DNA from: Planctomycetota bacterium
Lineage (GTDB): Bacteria; Planctomycetota; Planctomycetia; Planctomycetales; Planctomycetaceae
DNA length: 39,444 nucleotides
Assembly (NCBI GenBank): GCA_018242565.1
Contig: JAFEBR010000747.1
Coordinates: forward strand, 1-39,444
Direction of reading: 5' to 3'
Shown one piece after another: positions 35,453 to 39,444 of the stretch; position 1 is the first letter of the stretch; each line of letters begins with the position of its first letter. The translations under genes and the position numbers were made by a program. A model generated the notes under the pieces. That model was given only the letters and a program-made list of their open reading frames with translations, did no database searches and was not told the DNA's origin.

Positions 35453-37123
35453 TTACTTGTTGTCAGGGGACTCATTTTTCACAGGTGCTGCCGACTTGCT
35501 GTCCTTCTTCCCTGTCTTTTCGAAGTTGTCGAAATAGCTCTTGATGCCATCGTGGTAGCCGGGGGGGACCTGTTCCTGCAGAATGGCTTCGCTGTACCCC
35601 TGTTTTACGGCCTGTATGGCCGATTTGTACTGCTTGCTGGCGTCACCCTTGTCACTCAATCCCTTGGTCTTGACCGACAAGAGCACTTTGCCCGCCGTGA
35701 CGGGCGATTTGGATTGTTCCGGCTTGAAATCGGTGGCAATGGAATCGTCTTCCGGGACCTTGCCCCCTTCCCCCATGCCTTCGCCGCCCGTGCCCTCGCC
35801 ATCCCCTTCGCCGTCTTGAGAACCCGACATGCCCAGGTCGGCCAGAAGCTGTTCATAGAACTCGGCGTATTCTTCCATCGTTGTTGCGCCTTCGGCTTCG
35901 CCATCGAGCTTTTCGGCGTCGTTCAACTGCTTCGCCATCTGGGCCACTTTCAAAGCTTCTTCCAGGGCCTTGAGGTCCTTCGCCGACTGGGCGATTTCCT
36001 TCAATTCCATTTTCGTCAGGTCGAGCGATTTCTCGGCGGCTTCCAGGGCTTCCTGGTCCATGCCTTCCATGCGGGACATTTCCATCTGTTTCATGGCCCG
36101 TTGCAGCGCGGCTGTCAGCGGTTTCGAGTTGACTTTTTCGCTCGCGAAATCAGAGAGCTCTTTCATGCGTTTCTTGATCTGCTTCTCGAGATCGGCCTTT
36201 TTGGCCGGATCGTCGGTTTTTGCCAGCTGCTCAAGATCTTTTTTGATCTCTTCCAGTTCCTGTTGGAGGGCCTTGGTGGACCCTTCCTGAAGTTCCTTGG
36301 TCCATTTCTCGAGCTTGTCTTTATTCTGGGAACCGAACTGCTGACCCTGCTGTGCCTGTGTCAGCAGTTGTTTCAGCTTTTCGCTGCTCAGTTTTTTCCA
36401 CTTGTCACCCAGAAACTTCTGCTGGCCGACGAGTTCCTTGAGGTTATCGGCCTTCTCTTCGGGCTTCATCTTGTTGAGAGCCGTCTTGAGATTTTCGATG
36501 GCTTTCTTGGTGTCTTCCGACAGTGGACCTTCGGTTTCTTCTTTCTGCAGCATGGCCAGTTTGGCATCGGTCGCCTTGGCCGACTCGACCAGTTCTTTCT
36601 TCCGCTCGTTGACCTGCTTCGCGGCCTGGACTTTGCCGAACGGATCGAACTGGGGGAGCCAGAGCACCGCGGCCAGAACCAGGGCGCTCACAAACCCGGC
36701 ACGGACCAGTCGCCGAGACCATTGAAAGGGAATGATCGCAACCGGCTGCACCTTCTCGGCGCATTTTTCGGCCGCGTCGGCGACCAGAGGCTGGTAGGCA
36801 CCGGCCGTCTTTTCAATCAGCGCGACGGTTAGGAACAGATCTTTTGTTCCCTGGCGTGAATCGACGGCTCGTGCCGCGTCCACGGGGGTCGGGCGTTTAT
36901 GCCACAAGACACTGACCAGCAGTGCCACCAGGGGAATCGCGACCAGAGTGGTCGGTTCAACCCACTCGGACCAGAGGCCTGCCAGACGGCTGGCTAACAG
37001 AAACGCGGCGTAGAGTCCGCAGCAGGCCAGAAACGTCACATACAGGCGACTGCCAATCGAGGCCATCCGCAATCGGAACGCCACGCGGCGCAGTAACTGT
37101 GATGAGCGAGGTAATTCAAACAT
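35453..37123 (-). CDS. Membrane-anchored coiled-coil protein, DUF4175-like, unknown function
   Basis: A 556-aa protein with three N-terminal membrane segments (about 27-46, 59-74 and 139-155). A very long Lys/Glu/Gln-rich helical region follows (about 165-415) with heptad-like patterning (for example KALQQELEEIKKDLEQLA), then a Gly/Glu low-complexity linker (about 430-455) and a charged tail ending in a Lys/Asp-rich stretch. The layout resembles DUF4175-type proteins, but I would not assign it firmly. A good GGGAGAG lies 7 bp before ATG 37123 and a plausible promoter just beyond, so this may be the first gene of the 26-kb minus-strand run. A structural or scaffold role extending from the membrane is inferred from shape only. 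Confidence 0.75.
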   Translation of the reverse strand: MFELPRSSQLLRRVAFRLRMASIGSRLYVTFLACCGLYAAFLLASRLAGLWSEWVEPTTLVAIPLVALLVSVLWHKRPTPVDAARAVDSRQGTKDLFLTVALIEKTAGAYQPLVADAAEKCAEKVQPVAIIPFQWSRRLVRAGFVSALVLAAVLWLPQFDPFGKVQAAKQVNERKKELVESAKATDAKLAMLQKEETEGPLSEDTKKAIENLKTALNKMKPEEKADNLKELVGQQKFLGDKWKKLSSEKLKQLLTQAQQGQQFGSQNKDKLEKWTKELQEGSTKALQQELEEIKKDLEQLAKTDDPAKKADLEKQIKKRMKELSDFASEKVNSKPLTAALQRAMKQMEMSRMEGMDQEALEAAEKSLDLTKMELKEIAQSAKDLKALEEALKVAQMAKQLNDAEKLDGEAEGATTMEEYAEFYEQLLADLGMSGSQDGEGDGEGTGGEGMGEGGKVPEDDSIATDFKPEQSKSPVTAGKVLLSVKTKGLSDKGDASKQYKSAIQAVKQGYSEAILQEQVPPGYHDGIKSYFDNFEKTGKKDSKSAAPVKNESPDNK

Positions 37124-37496
37124 CGAGCCACTCTCCCAGACGCGGGATTTCTAGACGAAACGTCTTATGCAGTGTACTACCGCAGATCTGACAAATCAAT
37201 AACGGCCGAGAATGGCTCGTTATTATCAGTGATCGCACAAGCCTCGCAATTTGTTTAGCAACGGGTACTGAAACGGGCACCGCCATGCCCTGCGGACCGG
37301 ATGCGCGGGAGCTCCGGAACATCTTCTTTAATCGTTCGTAGTACGACAGGATTCGGCAGGGGCGAATCAGCGGCTGCCGGGTCTGTCCATTAGCTGTAAA
37401 CTACTAAACGGTAGTGTTTTGTGGCATTTCGGACAGGTTTGCGCTGGCCGAGGATTTCGGACGGGAATTTCAGCTGGGCACGAATTCGAGCAGGTC
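37124..37496. other. 373-bp intergenic region between the sulfatase and the 26-kb minus-strand run
   Basis: No coding frame or RNA gene is evident. It holds the candidate promoter and Shine-Dalgarno for the coiled-coil gene at its left end. A weak 5-bp hairpin at about 37398-37413 (ACTAC / GTAGT) lies about 100 bp past the sulfatase stop and is too poor to call a terminator. Base composition is more AT-rich than the flanking genes. Confidence 0.5.
37171..37199 (-). promoter_or_regulatory. Candidate sigma-70-type promoter for the minus-strand run
   Basis: On the minus strand TTGATT (37194-37199, 4/6 to -35) and TACACT (37171-37176, 4/6 to -10) are separated by exactly 17 bp. The site ends 47 bp upstream of ATG 37123, which has its own Shine-Dalgarno. 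It is the best candidate for driving the coiled-coil gene and perhaps genes downstream. Confidence 0.4.
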
Positions 37497-38852
37497 TCAG
37501 TGCAGGGCGTCCCACCAGTCATTGATGCGGTTCTTCAGTGTTTTCACCCGATCCGGTTGCTCGGGGGCCTGATTCCGCTCTTCGAACGGGTCGGTGGAGA
37601 CGTTGAACAATTCCACCCGCTGGGGGTCTGCTTCGAAAGAAATCAGTTTCCAGTCTCCGGCACGGACCCAGCGATGGGTCAGATTCAGCGCCGGCTTATC
37701 GATATCGACGGCGGTGTGGACGAAGATCTCTCCGAACACGGCATCACGATCCAGTCGGCCTTTACCGGCGGCGACGTCGAGCAACGACAAACCGGGCATC
37801 TCTGGCGGTTTGTCGATTCCGCTGGCAGCCAGCATTGTGGGGACGAGATCGATCGTAGACACGAGGTCGGTATGACGGCCCGGTTGGGTATGGCCCGGCC
37901 AGCGGAGCATCACCGGGGTTCGCAAACCACCGTCGTAGGGCGAGAGTTTGCTTTTCGGCGCGAAATTGCCTCGGGTGGTGCGAACTTCGCCTGTCTCCTG
38001 GATCCAGCCATTGTCGACGACAAAGACGACGAAAGTGTTTTCGCGGAGCTGGTGCTCATCGAGCCATTTCAGCAGTTCCCCACAGGTTTCGTCGAACCAT
38101 TCACACATCGCAAAGTACTTCGCGAGTTTCAGGTTCCGATCCGGAGTCGCGTATTTTTCGAGCAGTCTGGCCGGGGGATCGTGCGGTTCGTGAGGCAGCA
38201 TGGGGGCATACCACACGAAAAAGGGCTGATCCGGACGTTCGGTGATGAAGTCGTAGACGGGCTGCATGGTCTTGCGACCGATCACCAGTCCGTCGTCGCC
38301 ATGACGTCCCTTCATGGTCATGCCATCGGTGAAACCGGCATTGGAAAAATGCCCTTCCCAGAACTTGCCGGTCTGCAGGCTGCGATAACCTCGGTGTTTG
38401 CCGAGCAGTCTGGGGAGCGCGGGGGCCTGCTGGATAAAAGGATGCATCTGTGTGCGATCCACGCCATCGGGCGGGTCGTTGCAGCAGATTTTGTGCTGAT
38501 GCGCGAACATGCCGGTCATCAAGGTCGCCAGGCTGGCGCGGCAGAGACTCGTCGGGACATATCCATTCGGAAAGACGGCGCTCTCGGAAGCGAGGCGATC
38601 GAGGTGTGGTGTCTGGATCACCTTGTGGCCCATGAATCCGAAATCGGTCCATCCCTGGTCGTCCGCCACGATCATCACGATGTTGGGGGGGCGTTCCGGT
38701 TCGGCTCGCAAGGTCTGGGGCGTGGCCAGGACGGCCAGGCAACCAATCGCCCAGGCCAGCTTCGGGCTGGCGCAGCGTGGGGTGAATCGATGTGACCTTT
38801 TGGCGAATCCGCGCGGGCAACGCGTGGTGGAATTTCGACACCCCTCGGACAT
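37497..38852 (-). CDS. Secreted sulfatase (formylglycine-type)
   Basis: Predicted exported sulfatase of the alkaline-phosphatase superfamily, 451 aa, hydrolysing a sulfate ester, probably of a polysaccharide. A basic N-region and hydrophobic stretch end at a likely cleavage near TLRAEP (about residue 52). The catalytic domain opens with NIVMIVADDQGWTDFG, whose Asp-Asp pair binds the metal. The active-site block is TSLCRASLATLMTG, where the Cys would become formylglycine; the position after CxAS is Leu instead of the classical Arg. A later VVDNGWIQETGEVRTTRGN block supplies metal and sulfate contacts (the classical DHG is DNG here). ATG 38852 is preferred over longer starts (frame open to 38936) because of AAAGGTGG just upstream and a reasonable signal peptide. 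It stands alone, divergent from trpD. A maturase or anti-sigma partner is not in the window. Confidence 0.88.
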   Translation of the reverse strand: MSEGCRNSTTRCPRGFAKRSHRFTPRCASPKLAWAIGCLAVLATPQTLRAEPERPPNIVMIVADDQGWTDFGFMGHKVIQTPHLDRLASESAVFPNGYVPTSLCRASLATLMTGMFAHQHKICCNDPPDGVDRTQMHPFIQQAPALPRLLGKHRGYRSLQTGKFWEGHFSNAGFTDGMTMKGRHGDDGLVIGRKTMQPVYDFITERPDQPFFVWYAPMLPHEPHDPPARLLEKYATPDRNLKLAKYFAMCEWFDETCGELLKWLDEHQLRENTFVVFVVDNGWIQETGEVRTTRGNFAPKSKLSPYDGGLRTPVMLRWPGHTQPGRHTDLVSTIDLVPTMLAASGIDKPPEMPGLSLLDVAAGKGRLDRDAVFGEIFVHTAVDIDKPALNLTHRWVRAGDWKLISFEADPQRVELFNVSTDPFEERNQAPEQPDRVKTLKNRINDWWDALH

Positions 38853-38907
38853 AGGCCACCTTTCGATCGTGACGACCCAATTTCGGAAGCAGGACGACTT
38901 TGTTAGC

Positions 38908-38913
38908 ATCATA
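38908..38913 (-). promoter_or_regulatory. -10-like element upstream of the sulfatase
   Basis: Minus-strand TATGAT (5/6 to the -10 consensus) lies about 55 bp before the sulfatase ATG in the 114-bp divergent region with trpD. No convincing -35 is found at 16-18 bp, so the call is weak. No trpD promoter is recognised here. Confidence 0.25.
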
Positions 38914-38966
38914 TCGCGGGGCAGACGTCGCGACATTCTCGACTTTACCTTTTTCCGAAGAGACTC

Positions 38967-39444
38967 ATGGTGTCACTGCGTGGTTTTCTGGAACGACTTG
39001 TGGTGGGTGAGGACCTCTCGGCTGAGGATGCGCACGGCGTATTTGCGGCGATCATGCAAGGGGAAGTGCATGACATTGAGATGGCCGCGCTGCTGACGGC
39101 CTTGCGCGTGAAGGGGGAATCAGTCAGTGAAATTGTCGGCGCGGCCCGTGCCATGCAGGAGCGCGCGACGCCCATTCCCACTCGTCGGCGTCAACTGCTG
39201 GATACCTGTGGTACTGGTGGGGATCGGCTGCGAACATTCAATATCAGCACGGCGACGGCTTTCGTGCTGGCGGCCTGCGGCGTGCCGGTGGCGAAACACG
39301 GGAATCGGAGTGTTTCGAGCAGCAGTGGTTCGGCCGATGTTCTGGAGCAACTGGGGGTCCACATCACCCTGACGCCAGAACAGGTGGCGCGGTGCATCGA
39401 TGAACTGGGGATCGGCTTTTGTTTTGCTCCACTCTTTCACGGCG
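38967..39444 (+). CDS. trpD: Anthranilate phosphoribosyltransferase, 5' part (runs off the window)
   Basis: Tryptophan biosynthesis enzyme transferring phosphoribose from PRPP to anthranilate. The first 159 codons are present, about half of a normal 340-aa TrpD, and the frame is open at the window edge. Visible motifs: the N-terminal helical domain (ALLTALRVKGES), the PRPP-binding loop DTCGTGGD, FNISTATAFV, the KHGNRSVSSSSGSADVLEQL anthranilate/PRPP block, and GFCFAPLFH at the cut. ATG 38967 follows a weak GAAGAGA. Truncation is due only to the window end. It is divergent from the sulfatase and no other trp gene is visible. Confidence 0.95.
   Translation, partial: MVSLRGFLERLVVGEDLSAEDAHGVFAAIMQGEVHDIEMAALLTALRVKGESVSEIVGAARAMQERATPIPTRRRQLLDTCGTGGDRLRTFNISTATAFVLAACGVPVAKHGNRSVSSSSGSADVLEQLGVHITLTPEQVARCIDELGIGFCFAPLFHG

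Noticed and set aside
35438-36832. A 464-codon Phe/Leu-rich plus-strand frame resembling a membrane protein
   Set aside because: It is the antisense reading of the Lys/Glu-rich coiled coil (AAG/GAG codons read backwards as CTT/CTC), which gives a false hydrophobic protein.
37398-37413. Hairpin past the sulfatase stop as a terminator
   Set aside because: The stem is only 5 bp and AT-containing, is about 100 bp from the stop, and has no proper T-run.
39286-39357. Ser instead of Lys/Arg in the TrpD SSxSGSAD block as an active-site change
   Set aside because: That position varies in functional TrpD proteins (for example Leu in the mycobacterial enzyme), so it does not indicate loss of activity.

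Overview
The window reads as chromosomal DNA of a planctomycete, probably the order Planctomycetales. This is inferred from gene content, not from a marker gene. The signs are high G+C, a DUF58/MoxR/BatA-type VWA cluster next to double-length ABC-2 permeases, a sulfatase with a planctomycete-style active-site block, Tat-type N-termini on an ABC binding lipoprotein and an esterase, and frequent GTG starts and weak Shine-Dalgarno sites. I see no rRNA, tRNA, CRISPR array, insertion sequence, integrase or phage gene. Gene density is high and the intergenic gaps are short.

Region 1 (1-10.8 kb) is mixed metabolism. A three-gene RbsB/RbsA/RbsC-type sugar importer on the + strand (112-3820) is followed by an iron-dependent alcohol dehydrogenase-fold enzyme of the hydroxyacid-oxoacid transhydrogenase (ADHFE1) type. 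On the - strand serC (phosphoserine aminotransferase) is followed within a few bases by a nucleoside phosphorylase-fold nucleosidase. Then come a HAD sugar-phosphatase/phosphoglucomutase-like protein (+), a Tat-exported alpha/beta-hydrolase (-), a YqgE/AlgH protein (+) and a family-5 Fe-S uracil-DNA glycosylase (+).

Region 2 (10.8-37.1 kb) is about 26 kb with every gene on the - strand, so it is transcribed from right to left. From its upstream end it holds: a coiled-coil membrane protein (37123-35453); a binding-protein-dependent-type ABC permease and an ABC ATPase fused in frame to a six-bladed NHL propeller (35306-31870); a 1007-aa double-VWA membrane protein; MoxR AAA+ ATPase; DUF58 protein; BatA-like VWA membrane protein; a 772-aa secreted/membrane protein; an ABC-2 ATPase; and three tandem paralogous ABC-2 permeases. 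After a 330-bp gap comes a second, smaller copy of the last module: a 647-aa membrane protein, an ATPase and one permease. Five junctions overlap by 1-4 bases (ATGA or TAGTG), so much of the run is probably translationally coupled. The arrangement resembles GldA/GldF/GldG-type ABC systems combined with a MoxR/VWA chaperone set. A role in building or remodelling the cell envelope is inferred; the substrate is unknown.

Region 3 (37.1-39.4 kb) has a secreted sulfatase (-) divergent from the 5' part of trpD (+), which runs off the window end.

The most unusual item is the ATPase-NHL gene at 31870-33708. The last strand of the ATPase's TOBE-like C-terminal domain runs straight into a lipoprotein-type signal segment. 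A good Shine-Dalgarno sequence and a GTG codon sit exactly where a separate NHL lipoprotein would start.
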